Assembly: GCA_035295125.1 (NCBI GenBank)
Contig: DATGJP010000067.1
Coordinates: 186,001-250,000 of the forward strand
Reading direction: 5' to 3'
Origin: JAICMB01 sp035295125
GTDB lineage: Bacteria; Acidobacteriota; Terriglobia; Bryobacterales; Bryobacteraceae
Length of the DNA stretch: 64,000 bases
This document shows, one piece after another, positions 17,898 to 27,426 of this stretch. Every line of letters starts with the position of its first letter. Positions within the stretch are counted from its first letter, which is position 1. Under the pieces are notes generated by a model. That model ran no database searches. It was given only the letters and a program-made list of their open reading frames with translations, and was not told the DNA's origin. The position numbers and the translations under genes are program-made.

Positions 17898-19007
17898 CTA
17901 CAAAACGTCAAGTTCGGCCTGCAAGGCTCCGGCGCCGCGCAGGCTTTGCAGGATCGCAATAATATCCCGAGGCGTTGCGCCAATCGAGCTCAGCGCGCGC
18001 ACCAGTTCCTCGACCGTGGCCCCCTCGCGGAGCATCAGGTTGCGGGCCTTCTCTTCCTTTGCGCCTACGGCGACTTGCGGCACTGCCTGAGTCGTGCCAC
18101 CTGAAAACGCCCCTGGCTGAGATACAGTCGTGGTGGTCTGAACCTCGACGGTCAGGTTTCCGTGCATAATCGCAACCGGCGCAACCTTGACGTCCTTGCC
18201 CATTACGACTGTTCCCGTGCGCTCGTTCACCACCACGCGGGCCGGCTCATCCGTTTCCACCTGCAGCTTCTCGATCTGCGCGATGAATTCCGCAATCTTG
18301 TCGTGAAACGCCGGCGGAACCACCACGGACACCAATCCGGCGTTATCCGCATGCGCCAGCGGCGTAGGTTGTCCGCTGAATTCGTGATTGATCGCCTCTG
18401 AAATGCGAGCCGCTGTCGTGAAATCCGTCTGGCGAAGTTGAAGATGCAGGCCGTTTGTCGGAGTAATCGAAGGAGCCAGACGCTCCACCATCGCGCCGCT
18501 CGGCACGCGGCCGACCGTCGGATGATTGACGGCCTGCGAATTGCCGCCTCGTCCCGCAATGAACCCGCCCGTAACCACGGCGCCTTGCGCGATCGAGTAG
18601 ACCTGTCCATCGACTCCCCGCAGGCTCGTGAGAATCAGAATGCCTCCTTGCAGGTTCGACGCGTCGCCCATTGCTGCCACGGTGGCATCGATCTTGGTGC
18701 CGGGCTGGGCGAACGCCGGCAGTGTCGCGGTGACCATCACGGCGGCGGTGTTGCGCACCTGAATCGCCGATGGCGGCACCGACACGCCCATCTGTTGCAG
18801 CATGTTCAAAAGGCTCTGCACCGAGAAAACCGTTTGCACTCGATCGCCCGTGCCGTTCAATCCCACCACCAGCCCATAGCCCACCAGTTGGTTCTCGCGA
18901 ACGCCTTCGAGCGACACAAGGTCCTTCAACCGAATGGCCTGCCGGGCGTTCAAAGGAAGGGCACAGAAGCAAACAAAGATGAGCGCTGCGTAAATACAAT
19001 GCTGCAT
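17898..19007 (-). CDS. flgI: Flagellar P-ring protein FlgI
   Basis: FlgI forms the peptidoglycan-level ring around the rod. A signal peptide ends near LPLNARQA, followed by the diagnostic IRLKDLVSLEGVRENQL and LVGYGLVVGLNGTGD. The frame is open to 19154, but ATG 19007 places the signal peptide at the N-terminus and gives 369 residues, the family length; the extra upstream codons lie over a dispersed repeat. It is followed by flgJ after 11 bases. Its presence together with FlgH implies an outer membrane. Confidence 0.93.
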   Translation of the reverse strand: MQHCIYAALIFVCFCALPLNARQAIRLKDLVSLEGVRENQLVGYGLVVGLNGTGDRVQTVFSVQSLLNMLQQMGVSVPPSAIQVRNTAAVMVTATLPAFAQPGTKIDATVAAMGDASNLQGGILILTSLRGVDGQVYSIAQGAVVTGGFIAGRGGNSQAVNHPTVGRVPSGAMVERLAPSITPTNGLHLQLRQTDFTTAARISEAINHEFSGQPTPLAHADNAGLVSVVVPPAFHDKIAEFIAQIEKLQVETDEPARVVVNERTGTVVMGKDVKVAPVAIMHGNLTVEVQTTTTVSQPGAFSGGTTQAVPQVAVGAKEEKARNLMLREGATVEELVRALSSIGATPRDIIAILQSLRGAGALQAELDVL

Positions 19008-19051
19008 CGCTTGTAATGCGGGATGCCATACTGCCGCCGGTCGCCACCTTG

Positions 19052-19096
19052 TTTTCATCCACTTTTGTGGGCCAGCGGTCCATGGCAACAGGTTGA
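19052..19096 (+). repeat. Dispersed intergenic repeat, family B, copy 2
   Basis: This copy begins TTTTCATCCACTTTTGTGG, identical over 19 bases to the copy at 57918, and continues CCAGCGGTCCATGGC as in the copy at 3595. It lies between flgH and flgI, in the flgI leader. Confidence 0.6.
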
Positions 19097-19157
19097 TAAC
19101 CTGCACTACACGCCTCATCAAACACCCTGCTTTCGTTTGCGTCAAGCGATTCATGTT

Positions 19158-19847
19158 TTAAAAAGGAAGCAACCCAAGAATAAAGCGATAAAGGAAGTTT
19201 GGCCGCCGTATCGCATCCGCCACGACGCCCTTCCCGTTCACCCGAAGCTCCATCTGCCCTACCCGCGCCGACGGCACAGTGTTGTCATTCTGCACATCAA
19301 TGGGCCGGATGATCCCGCGTACCGTGATCGTCTGGTCCTCGGAATTCACCTGTATATGCTTGACACTCTCGATCAGCAGGTTCCCGTTCGGCAACACTTC
19401 GACGACATGAGCCGTCAAAGTCGCCGTCAAGGTGGCGGTTCGAGTCGTCGAGCCTTGCCCCTGAAGCTGAGTCTGCGTATTCGCGTTCGCAAGGTTCGCT
19501 AAAGCACCGGTAGCCTTCTTGACGCCCGCCAGTGCAGTAATCGAGCTGTTTACGGACGACTGCCGCTGCGTCTTGACATCGCCGGTGGCGACAGCGCTGG
19601 AATTTTCGCTCACCAGCACGGTGACTTCGTCGCCTACGCGCTTGGCGCGCAGATCCATCGCCAGGTCGCTGAACCTCGCGCTCTGGTTCCAAATGGAACC
19701 CGGCGACGATACCGGCGTGGTCATCGCCGGAGACGCGTGCACCTGTTCCAGGTACTTATCGAGTGCCGACTCCTGCTTCTGTTGCTTGTTCTTGTTGGCC
19801 GCGAACGCGGCCGGGATCAGAACTGCCAACACCGCATAACGCAGCAT
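19158..19847 (-). CDS. flgH: Flagellar L-ring protein FlgH
   Basis: FlgH forms the outer-membrane ring of the flagellum. The core motifs are ARFSDLAMDLRAKRVGDEVT and VEVLPNGNLLIES, with the closing VRGIIRPIDV and IRRPNFLYRFILGLLPF. Most FlgH proteins are lipoproteins; here the signal peptide (LAVLIPAAFAANKNK) has no cysteine, so lipid anchoring is not expected. Its start is one base from the end of flgA, indicating tight coupling. Confidence 0.92.
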   Translation of the reverse strand: MLRYAVLAVLIPAAFAANKNKQQKQESALDKYLEQVHASPAMTTPVSSPGSIWNQSARFSDLAMDLRAKRVGDEVTVLVSENSSAVATGDVKTQRQSSVNSSITALAGVKKATGALANLANANTQTQLQGQGSTTRTATLTATLTAHVVEVLPNGNLLIESVKHIQVNSEDQTITVRGIIRPIDVQNDNTVPSARVGQMELRVNGKGVVADAIRRPNFLYRFILGLLPF

Positions 19848-19848
19848 C

Positions 19849-20730
19849 TCAGTTCACCGCCGACATGGAAGGAACCATCACCAGCACCTTGCCCTTGCCC
19901 TCAACACGCGCGTGGAAGATTTTGCCGGTCTTCGGATTCCGCACGCTGATCATGTCGCCTTCGCGCCCCGAATTTGCGGCCTGCGCTTCAAGAGCCAGCC
20001 GCGCGTGGCCGCTCGTAACCTGAACCTCAACGGATTCCCCCGCCTTTACATCCAGGGGCGCCGAGAGCTGCGAGAGCAGCACAGGACGGCCGGCGCTAAT
20101 CGGTCCGCGCGTCACGCGTCCTACGACCTCACCGAGGTTCCTGGCTTCCTGGTCTTCCTGCGGAAATCCGATCACCGTCTCTAAACGGACCTGTGATGCC
20201 TCAATCGACTCACCGGCATTGATCCTCCGCACCGCCACCACACGAGTCAGCGGCACCGCAATCCTTACGCGAGCCCAAATATCGAAACGCCGTCCCTTGC
20301 CGTACGCCACGTAGCCGCGCCACAGTGTATCCGTCGCGCTTCGGGATAACCCCGTTCGTGGAAAGACGTACGTTCCGCTAGGCGTTACCGTCCGGCTGAC
20401 TTGGAGGACCTCGATCCGCGCATCCGGCGCTTCGAGCGATTGCCGCATTACCGCGACGATTTCGCCGCGCGACACCGGCGCGAGTTGCCACTCGAAACAG
20501 GCCTCGCGGTTGGGCGTCACCGCCACGTCCAACTGCCGCGCCAGGCGCTTCAGTTCATCGATCCGGATGACGCGGCGCGAGCCGGGGCTCGGGGCGTATC
20601 CGATCACCTTATCAGGCGGCGCTTCCGCAAACTCCGGAATCGCCCGCGCCAGGTCCGCCGTCAGAATCTGATCGCCGTCAATTGTTGTGCAAGTAGGTTG
20701 CATGCTCATCGCTAGTAGAAGCCACCACAT
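19849..20730 (-). CDS. flgA: Flagellar P-ring assembly chaperone FlgA
   Basis: FlgA is a periplasmic chaperone for FlgI. The C-terminal SAF-like and beta-clip part is diagnostic: VVAVRRINAGESIEASQVRLE near residue 170, GRVTRGPISAGRPVLLSQL near 205 and DMISVRNPKTGKIFHARVEG near 262. The N-terminus has a short signal-like stretch (MWWLLLAMSMQ). It overlaps the flgG stop (TAATG). Confidence 0.9.
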   Translation of the reverse strand: MWWLLLAMSMQPTCTTIDGDQILTADLARAIPEFAEAPPDKVIGYAPSPGSRRVIRIDELKRLARQLDVAVTPNREACFEWQLAPVSRGEIVAVMRQSLEAPDARIEVLQVSRTVTPSGTYVFPRTGLSRSATDTLWRGYVAYGKGRRFDIWARVRIAVPLTRVVAVRRINAGESIEASQVRLETVIGFPQEDQEARNLGEVVGRVTRGPISAGRPVLLSQLSAPLDVKAGESVEVQVTSGHARLALEAQAANSGREGDMISVRNPKTGKIFHARVEGKGKVLVMVPSMSAVN

Positions 20731-21521
20731 TATTGGGTGATATTGTTTACTTGTTGGTACATCTCATCGGCCGCCTTCACCACCTTGGAATTTGCTTCAT
20801 AGGCGCGCTGGCTGACGATGAGATTCACGAACTCGTCGACTACGCTGACGTTCGACTGCTCCAGGTACCCTTGCAACAGCGTCCCGTTACCTTCCGCCCC
20901 GCCCGGCAATCCGATGATGGCGTCTCCCGAGGCATCCGTCGGCGTGTAGAGATTTTTCCCCAGACTGTTCAGGCCCGCGGGATTCTGAAACGACGCGAGC
21001 TGAATCTGTCCAACCTGCTGCGCGTTCGTCTGGTTCGGCACCATCACGCTGACCGTCCCATCCGGCGCGATCGTGATCGACTGGGCCGTCGGCGGAATCG
21101 TGATTTGCGGCTCGAGCTGGTCTCCGTCTGAATCGACAATGGCGCCGTTCCGATCCAACTGGAAACTGCCGCCGCGTGTGTACGCGATCTCTCCGGTCGG
21201 CTTTCGAATCTGGAAGAAGCCCTTTCCCTGAATTACCAGGTCCAACGGGTTGTTCGTCGCCGAAAAATCGCCCTGCGTAAAGATGATCTCGTTCGACGAG
21301 GGCCGCGTCCCCAGCCCCAACTGCAATCCCGCCGGTACCGCGCTCTGCTGGCTGGCGGCCGCGCCCGGCTGGATCATGTTTTGGTACAGCAGGTCCTGAA
21401 ACTGAGTGCGCCGCGCCTTGTAACCCGTCGTGTTCGCGTTCGCCAGATTGTTGGCGATATTGTCTACGTTCAACTGTTGAGCGGTCATGCCGCTCGCGGC
21501 GCTGAATAATGCTCGAATCAT
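20730..21521 (-). CDS. flgG: Flagellar distal rod protein FlgG
   Basis: FlgG builds the distal rod that crosses the outer envelope. The N-terminal helix MIRALFSAASGMTAQQLNVD and the rod signature NIANNLANANTTGYKARR are present, and the C-terminus ends in VNLIVSQRAYEANSKVVKAADEM. Length 263 matches FlgG. It lies 19 bases downstream of flgF. Confidence 0.94.
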   Translation of the reverse strand: MIRALFSAASGMTAQQLNVDNIANNLANANTTGYKARRTQFQDLLYQNMIQPGAAASQQSAVPAGLQLGLGTRPSSNEIIFTQGDFSATNNPLDLVIQGKGFFQIRKPTGEIAYTRGGSFQLDRNGAIVDSDGDQLEPQITIPPTAQSITIAPDGTVSVMVPNQTNAQQVGQIQLASFQNPAGLNSLGKNLYTPTDASGDAIIGLPGGAEGNGTLLQGYLEQSNVSVVDEFVNLIVSQRAYEANSKVVKAADEMYQQVNNITQ

Positions 21522-21540
21522 AAAATCTCCCCGAGTCTCG

Positions 21541-22284
21541 TCATTGTCCGACCCGTGCCACTTCCTCGACGGCCTTCTTGTCCATGTCTGTTGTCAGCGA
21601 CACGGCCTTGTGCAGCATCTCGAACTGCCGCATCACACCCACAAGATGTACCGCCACGTCCGACGTCTTGATGTTGGAAGCTTCGAGCCTCCCCTGGTTC
21701 ACTTCCGTCGTGGTCGACTGTGTCGGAGTGACTTTCGGATCGGTGTTCTTGAAATACGAATTGCCCTGCTTCGACAGCACGTTGGTATTCGGGAACGTAG
21801 CAATCGCGAGCTGGCCTACATCCGCCCCACCTTGCTTGATGATCCCTTCCCGCGTAATCTCGACCTGCAAAGCCGGATCTAAAGTGATGGTGCCGCCACC
21901 TAGCGAGGCCACCGGATAACCTTCCGACGTGATCAATGTCCCGGTTGCGGACCGCTGAAACCCGCCGTTGCGTGTGTACAGAGGTCCCGAAGGTCCGTTG
22001 ATCGTGAAGAATCCGTCGCCGCTCAGAGCCATGTCCAGGGGATTGCCCGTGGTTTCGAGCAGGCCTTGGGAAAAGTCGGTCCAGTGGTGATCGACTGACG
22101 GCAGTTTCGGGAGGTAGCCGTCGTCGTCTCCCGCTTCCGCGGATTTGCTGCTGAACAGCGAATAGAATTCCTTGTCGCCCTTGTACCCGCTGGTCGCGGC
22201 ATTGGCAAGGTTGTTCGCAAGCAGATCGAGCGTCTGCATTCGCGTACGGATGCCGCCCGCCGCCATGACGCTAATTGGATCCAT
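21541..22284 (-). CDS. flgF: Flagellar proximal rod protein FlgF
   Basis: FlgF is a rod subunit closely related to FlgG. The signature LANNLANAATSGYKGDKEFY is near residue 25, and the D1 region GNPLDMALSGDGFFTINGP near 80. I prefer the ATG at 22284 over a GTG two codons earlier. It is the first gene of flgF-flgG-flgA-flgH-flgI-flgJ, with the promoter in the divergent gap before fliK. About 247 residues is normal. Confidence 0.91.
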   Translation of the reverse strand: MDPISVMAAGGIRTRMQTLDLLANNLANAATSGYKGDKEFYSLFSSKSAEAGDDDGYLPKLPSVDHHWTDFSQGLLETTGNPLDMALSGDGFFTINGPSGPLYTRNGGFQRSATGTLITSEGYPVASLGGGTITLDPALQVEITREGIIKQGGADVGQLAIATFPNTNVLSKQGNSYFKNTDPKVTPTQSTTTEVNQGRLEASNIKTSDVAVHLVGVMRQFEMLHKAVSLTTDMDKKAVEEVARVGQ

Positions 22285-22495
22285 AGGCACCGCCCGAAGT
22301 GCACGTACGACGCCAAAGCCCCGGCCTCACAAATTCCTTAAAAAACCGCGAAGATGGAGCGATATGTGGATGCGCCCTGCCGCGCGCTTCCGTCGAGGTC
22401 AAGTCGCGCTCGTCGAGACTTCGACGGTTCCCCCACTCTAAGTCCCTGAAAAACATTGCCTCTTCGGTGGCGTACCGCCTGCATAGATCCCCCGC

Positions 22496-24505
22496 GTGAC
22501 CGCAATCAATGTTGCAGCATCACCCTCGGCGCAGCCGTTCGCGCCTGCCGCCGCTGGTGCCGCAAAATCGCAGGATGCTGGTTTGATTGCGGACTTCTTG
22601 AGTTTCCTGAACGAGATCCCCGACGAGCCGCAAAGCGGCGGCCAGGACGCGGGCCTGTCCGGGCAATCTTCCAAGAATAACGATGAGCAGAGCCTGCTCA
22701 ATGAGCTCGCCGCAATGCTCGAGGGGGACACGAAGCAGACCAACTCCTCCCCCGTTCCCGATTCACAACAGATCCAATCGGACGGTCAGCAGCCGGCTCC
22801 CGGCGACAGCACGTCTCCGACTCTGAATTTCAGCGACACCCGAAGCTTGTTGGGAGCGTTGCTCGGCATGCTGCATCCCAGCACCACGCCGGCTCTCACG
22901 ACAGCCGGCCCGGCATCGCCAGACCGCAAAAAGAACGACCTTCCCTCGGATTCCTCCGGCGCCCCGGTTTCTACGGCGGTCCAATCCACCACGCCGGTGA
23001 TGCCCTTGCCGATGAACCTCTCCCTGTCCTTGCTGCAATTCCTCGAACCTGGAAGCAACAAATCTCCGGCCTCGACGGCCACCACGTCCGCTACGGCCGA
23101 CAACTCAACTCTCACTCTCACTCTCCCTACCGCCGCGACCCTTACGAACACGCAATCAACGACACTGCCGCCTCCCATCGCATTACTGGCCAGCCTGATC
23201 GCCTCGGATATTTCATCCGTGACGACAACGCTGCACTCAACGCAGCAAAACGTGACGCCGCAAACGGCGACGACACTATCAAGCGATGCGAAGCCGGCTG
23301 ACCCGCTTTCGGTGCCTGCAAAGCAGCAACTCGACAGCGCGCCCCAACCCGCGACCGCCTCCGTGCTCCCAACGCCGGTTTCATTCACTACGACAACCGA
23401 CATTCAACCTCTCCTCAGCACACAGTCCAACGACAACGGCCAAACCACGAGCGCAGATACAACGCAGACCCAACCTCAGCCGACAGACATGTTCAACCTG
23501 TCCGCGCTACTGAATTACCAGATTCCCCAGACCACCGTCGTGCCTCCCACGAGCACTGCAGCGGGCCCACAGACCAGTGCCCCACTCCAGCCCGCGCGCG
23601 GAAAGACGCCGATGCTCCAAGCACCCCCGTCGGCGGTCCAGTACCTTTCTGTCAACGATGAGATCCCCTCCACTCCCATCTCCCAGCAGACGCCGCAGGC
23701 AGCACCCCCAACCGCTCCGGCAAAGAACGTCGAAGCATCCCCGATCCCGACAGCAACACCGAACGTAGCCTTCACTGCGAAACTGACCGAGGCCAGCGCG
23801 CCCAACCCGGCGCCACAAACTAATGCTGCCCCGGCGGCTTCGCAACCCACGGCCACAGCGGCGGACGGACCCGTCAAATCCGTACGCGCCAACACGAATC
23901 AATCCTCTGACCCGGCCCCACCGCCACCGCAGCAATCGCAGCAAAAAGATCAGGCCGCCGACCCGTCCACAACGATTCGTCCGGACACCGTGACGGCACC
24001 CGCGCCCGTCGCCCGCGAAGTTGCCTCCGCCCCGATCGCGCAACCACCCTCGACAACCGCACCGCCGGCTCAGGACCCCTCCACAACAGCAGCCGCACCC
24101 ACGCGCTTCCAGGAAACCCAGCAAGTCAAGCCCGCCGCCCTGAACGAGATCTCCGTCCGTGTCGCCGGACCCGATCAATCGAGCGCTTCCATCCGCGTCG
24201 TGAACCAGGGCTCGGAACTGCACGTCTCCGTGCGCGCCTCCGACGAACAGCTCGCGGCGTCGCTTCGCGGCGATGTTGAGCACCTCGCCTCGCGCCTTGA
24301 CGCCAACGGCTGGAACGCCGACATATTCAAACCAGTCACGGCCTCTGCGACAACACGCGTGCAGGCGTCCGCGGAACAGACATTTCAGGATCGTCCCGGT
24401 TCGGACAACCGCCAGCAGTCCCAAGACCCGTCCGGCCAGCAACAACAAAACAACGGTAGACAAAGACGCCCGGAATGGGCGGAGGAGTATGAACAATGGC
24501 AATAG
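22496..24505 (+). CDS. fliK: Flagellar hook-length control protein FliK
   Basis: FliK is exported as a molecular ruler and switches the export gate from hook to filament substrates. Residues 1-550 are a disordered Pro/Thr/Ser/Gln-rich stretch, as expected for the ruler. The C-terminal switch domain is recognisable from about 550 (LNEISVRVAGPDQSSASIRV, then HVSVRASDEQLAASLRGDVE and RLDANGWNADIF). The GTG start at 22496 is the first in-frame choice. The last 10 bases overlap flgD. Confidence 0.85.
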   Translation: MTAINVAASPSAQPFAPAAAGAAKSQDAGLIADFLSFLNEIPDEPQSGGQDAGLSGQSSKNNDEQSLLNELAAMLEGDTKQTNSSPVPDSQQIQSDGQQPAPGDSTSPTLNFSDTRSLLGALLGMLHPSTTPALTTAGPASPDRKKNDLPSDSSGAPVSTAVQSTTPVMPLPMNLSLSLLQFLEPGSNKSPASTATTSATADNSTLTLTLPTAATLTNTQSTTLPPPIALLASLIASDISSVTTTLHSTQQNVTPQTATTLSSDAKPADPLSVPAKQQLDSAPQPATASVLPTPVSFTTTTDIQPLLSTQSNDNGQTTSADTTQTQPQPTDMFNLSALLNYQIPQTTVVPPTSTAAGPQTSAPLQPARGKTPMLQAPPSAVQYLSVNDEIPSTPISQQTPQAAPPTAPAKNVEASPIPTATPNVAFTAKLTEASAPNPAPQTNAAPAASQPTATAADGPVKSVRANTNQSSDPAPPPPQQSQQKDQAADPSTTIRPDTVTAPAPVAREVASAPIAQPPSTTAPPAQDPSTTAAAPTRFQETQQVKPAALNEISVRVAGPDQSSASIRVVNQGSELHVSVRASDEQLAASLRGDVEHLASRLDANGWNADIFKPVTASATTRVQASAEQTFQDRPGSDNRQQSQDPSGQQQQNNGRQRRPEWAEEYEQWQ

Positions 24506-24828
24506 CAGGTATTTCAGGAGTCACAGGCACATCCACGGATCCGACCAATAGCTCGAGCAGCACCAATTCCAGCAACACTATGGTCAACGAGCAGACCTTC
24601 TTGCAACTGCTCACCGCGCAGCTCAAGAATCAGGATCCGATGCAGCCCACCGACGGCGTCCAGTTCCTCAGCGAGCTAGCGCAATTCAGCCAGCTCGAAC
24701 AGCTCATCGGGATCAATCAGGGTGTCTCCACACTCGATTCCGCCGTCTCCAAAACCAATAACAGCAATAGTAATTCGGGCACTCCGGCGAGCGGAACAAC
24801 CCCGACCAGTGGAAATAATTCGAACTAA
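24496..24828 (+). CDS. flgD: Hook-capping protein FlgD, short form
   Basis: FlgD caps the growing hook and is needed for FlgE polymerisation. The conserved N-terminal region is clear: NEQTFLQLLTAQLKNQDPMQ and TDGVQFLSELAQFSQLEQL (residues about 30-72). At 110 residues it stops after a Ser/Asn/Thr/Gly-rich tail and lacks the Tudor-like and Ig-like C-terminal domains of the E. coli protein. Similar short forms exist in other phyla. It overlaps fliK and is followed 18 bases later by flgE. Confidence 0.88.
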   Translation: MAIAGISGVTGTSTDPTNSSSSTNSSNTMVNEQTFLQLLTAQLKNQDPMQPTDGVQFLSELAQFSQLEQLIGINQGVSTLDSAVSKTNNSNSNSGTPASGTTPTSGNNSN

Positions 24829-24846
24829 TCCAACCAGGAGAATGAA

Positions 24847-26100
24847 ATGGGAAATTTTTCAATTGCTCTGAGTGGCTTGACCGCCCAATCCGATGCCCTC
24901 AATATCGTCAGCAACAACCTGGCAAATCTGAACACCGCCGGGTTTAAAGGAAGCACTGCGTCCTTTCAGGAATTGGTGAGCGCCGCCATGGGATCGCAGC
25001 CCAACGGCATGGGCGTCGCACCGCCGTCGGCTCAGCGCAATTTCTCGCAAGGCTCTGTGCAAAATACCGGCGCTGCCTTCGACGCCGCGCTTGAAGGTTC
25101 CGGGTTCTTCATGGTTCAGTCCGCGGCCGGCCAGCAGATGTACACGCGCGCCGGCTCCTTCCATCTGGATTCCGGTGGCAACCTCGTCGACACCAACGGC
25201 AACGCAGTCCTCGGCTTCAACGCTGTGAACGGCGTTGTGACGCCCGGCGGCGCCGTTGCTCCTATCAATGTCCCGATGACCGCCGTCATGTCGCCCACCG
25301 CCAGCACGGCCTTCTCCTTCAACGCCAACCTTAGCGCCAGCGCTCAAACCAACGATACGTTCTCGACTCCTGTCCAGGTCGTCGATTCCCTCGGCGAAAC
25401 CCATACCCTCACCGTCACATTCACCAAGCAGAACGCCACGGATTGGAAGTACGACGTCAACATTCCGCAGGCCGACCTTACGAGCAGCGGAAGCGGTGGC
25501 GGCAGCGGTAGCGGAACGACACCGCCACCCCTGGCTACCGGCACCGTCACGTTCAACAACATGGGACAACTTACGGCCCCCGCTGCCGGATCTCCGGTTG
25601 ACATCCCCATTACCGGCCTCGGCGACGGCGCTCACGACCTCGACATCAAGTGGAATCTCTACAACACCGACGGCAGCTCGACGCTCACTCAATTCGCACA
25701 GGCTTCCGCCGTCTCTACGGTGAACGTCGACGGCAACACTCCTGGTCAGCTCACCAATGTGGCTCTCGGTGACAACGGTACGGTTGTCGCCTCCTTCTCA
25801 AATGGCAAGACCCAGACGCTCGCACAACTGGCCATTGCCGGAATTCAGAACCCCTCCACCTTGGAAGACATTGGTCAGAACGACTACACCGCCGGAGCGG
25901 GAACCTCGGCGCCGGCAATTGGTGTGGCCAATAGCGGCGGCCGCGGAGCCGTCCAGGCCGGGGCGCTGGAATCCTCTAACGTCGACATCGCTACCGAGTT
26001 CACCAACCTGATCATCTTTCAGCGCGGCTACCAGGCCAACTCGCGCGTGATCACCACGCTCGACCAGCTCTCCCAAGACCTGATGCAGATTCGTCCGTAA
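24847..26100 (+). CDS. flgE: Flagellar hook protein FlgE
   Basis: FlgE is the subunit of the hook. The rod/hook signature NIVSNNLANLNTAGFKGSTA is near residue 18, and the C-terminus has ESSNVDIATEFTNLIIFQRG. A glycine/serine-rich loop around residues 215-225 (SGSGGGSGSG) lies within the outer domain. AGGAGA upstream supports the ATG at 24847. At 417 residues it is close to the E. coli hook protein. Confidence 0.93.
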   Translation: MGNFSIALSGLTAQSDALNIVSNNLANLNTAGFKGSTASFQELVSAAMGSQPNGMGVAPPSAQRNFSQGSVQNTGAAFDAALEGSGFFMVQSAAGQQMYTRAGSFHLDSGGNLVDTNGNAVLGFNAVNGVVTPGGAVAPINVPMTAVMSPTASTAFSFNANLSASAQTNDTFSTPVQVVDSLGETHTLTVTFTKQNATDWKYDVNIPQADLTSSGSGGGSGSGTTPPPLATGTVTFNNMGQLTAPAAGSPVDIPITGLGDGAHDLDIKWNLYNTDGSSTLTQFAQASAVSTVNVDGNTPGQLTNVALGDNGTVVASFSNGKTQTLAQLAIAGIQNPSTLEDIGQNDYTAGAGTSAPAIGVANSGGRGAVQAGALESSNVDIATEFTNLIIFQRGYQANSRVITTLDQLSQDLMQIRP

Positions 26101-26112
26101 CTATCGCCGATC

Positions 26113-26406
26113 GTGGAAACGTTTCAACAAGTCACGATGGTCTTCGTGGTCTTTGCGCTGCTCGGCGGCATGCTTTGGATGCTGCGGCGCAAAGGACTCG
26201 CCTCCTTTCGATTCGTCGCCAAAAACTCCGGCCCGGGGCGGCAGCTGCAAGTTATCGAGCGGCTGCCCCTCACGCCGCAGCACTCCGTCCACCTCATCCG
26301 TGTCGCCGATCGCACGCTGCTGATCGGTGTTGCTCCGGGCGGCTGCACGCTGCTGGAAAGCCGTGATGCCGCCGCCTCCACCGCGCTCCTGAACACACCA
26401 AGATGA
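26113..26406 (+). CDS. fliO: Flagellar export apparatus protein FliO
   Basis: FliO is a small membrane protein that helps stabilise FliP during export-gate assembly. It has a single helix at about residues 8-23 (VFVVFALLGGMLWML), followed by a cytoplasmic domain containing LQVIERLPLTPQHSVHLIRV and LLIGVAPGG. This is typical of FliO. The GTG at 26113 follows the flgE stop by 12 bases, and its end overlaps fliP as ATGA. Confidence 0.86.
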   Translation: METFQQVTMVFVVFALLGGMLWMLRRKGLASFRFVAKNSGPGRQLQVIERLPLTPQHSVHLIRVADRTLLIGVAPGGCTLLESRDAAASTALLNTPR

Positions 26407-27146
26407 AACGGCTCCTTCTCCGTTCCCTGACGATCCTCCTCTTGCCCGCCAGCGCCTTCGCCGCCTCCGCCTCCGGCGGCTCGATCCCCATTTTCGGCAA
26501 TGGCCCGAACGGCGGCATTACGCTCAGCACGCCCATGCAGATCGCGGTCTTCATGACGCTGATGACGCTGCTGCCCGCCGCCATCATGTCCGTCACGCCG
26601 TTCCTGCGCATCACTATCGTGCTCCACTTCCTGCGTCAGGCGCTCGGCACTCAAACCACACCGTCCAACCAGATCGTCATCGGCCTCGGTCTCTTCCTTT
26701 CGCTGCTGGTCATGCAGCCCGTCATCTCGGACGTTTATCACAAAGGTTGGGAGCCGGTCGAAAACGGCCAGATGACCCTGCAGCAGGGCCTCGACGAAGG
26801 CGCCAAGCCTCTCAAGACTTTTCTGGTACGTTTTGCGCGCGAGAAGGACATAAAAACCTTCCTCGAAATCTCCCATTCCGCTGCTCCGCGAACGCCCGGC
26901 GACCTGGAACTCAAAGTTCTCATCCCCGCCTACATCCTCTCGGAGCTGAAAGCCGGTTTTCAAATCGGCGCGGTTCTGTTTCTGCCGTTCCTGATCATCG
27001 ACCTGGTGGTGGCCTCCGTCACGCTCTCCATCGGCATGGTGCAGTTGCCTCCCGCCATGATCTCAGCGCCATTCAAAATCCTGCTGTTCGTCCTCGTGGA
27101 CGGCTGGAGCCTCGTCATTGGCTCCTTAATGAAGACTTTCTACTAA
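26403..27146 (+). CDS. fliP: Flagellar export gate protein FliP
   Basis: FliP is a core channel subunit of the flagellar type III export gate. It has a cleavable signal sequence (residues 1-20), then TLLPAAIMSVTPFLRITIVL and LRQALGTQTTPSNQ, and the C-terminal LPFLIIDLVVASVTLSIGMV. These motifs and 247 residues are diagnostic. Confidence 0.95.
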   Translation: MKRLLLRSLTILLLPASAFAASASGGSIPIFGNGPNGGITLSTPMQIAVFMTLMTLLPAAIMSVTPFLRITIVLHFLRQALGTQTTPSNQIVIGLGLFLSLLVMQPVISDVYHKGWEPVENGQMTLQQGLDEGAKPLKTFLVRFAREKDIKTFLEISHSAAPRTPGDLELKVLIPAYILSELKAGFQIGAVLFLPFLIIDLVVASVTLSIGMVQLPPAMISAPFKILLFVLVDGWSLVIGSLMKTFY

Positions 27147-27156
27147 AGGACTCCTC

Positions 27157-27426
27157 GTGACCCCTGAAGCTGTTGCTCACATCATCAGTCAGACTTTCTG
27201 GACCGCGTTCTGGGTTTGCGCCCCGCTGCTCATTATCGGCTTCATCGTCGGCATCGCCGTGAACCTCGTGCAGATCGCGACCTCGCTGCAGGACTCCGCC
27301 TTCAGCACCATCCCGCGGCTCGCGGCCTTCCTCGGCGGATTTCTCGCGCTGCTTCCCTGGATGCTGAAGCACTTAACGGCGTACACCGTTTCGGTATTCG
27401 GCGACCTCAGCCGCTATGCACGCTGA
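27157..27426 (+). CDS. fliQ: Flagellar export gate protein FliQ
   Basis: FliQ is a two-helix subunit of the export gate. It shows the family pattern FWTAFWVCAPLLIIGFIVG, then VNLVQIATSLQDSAFSTIPR and a second helix ending LPWMLKHLTAYT. GTG start, 89 residues. It overlaps fliR by 11 bases. Confidence 0.93.
   Translation: MTPEAVAHIISQTFWTAFWVCAPLLIIGFIVGIAVNLVQIATSLQDSAFSTIPRLAAFLGGFLALLPWMLKHLTAYTVSVFGDLSRYAR

Noticed and set aside
19008..19154. N-terminal extension of flgI to 19154
   Set aside because: The extra 49 codons lie over a dispersed repeat and push the signal peptide inside the protein; ATG 19007 gives the normal FlgI length.
22285..22495. Flagellar promoters in the flgF/fliK divergent gap
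   Set aside because: The gap must hold promoters, but I found no convincing sigma-54 or sigma-28 boxes on either strand.
23507..24502. 331-codon minus-strand frame rich in Gly, Arg and Cys
   Set aside because: It mirrors the low-complexity Pro/Thr/Gln stretch of fliK and has no domain or ribosome site.
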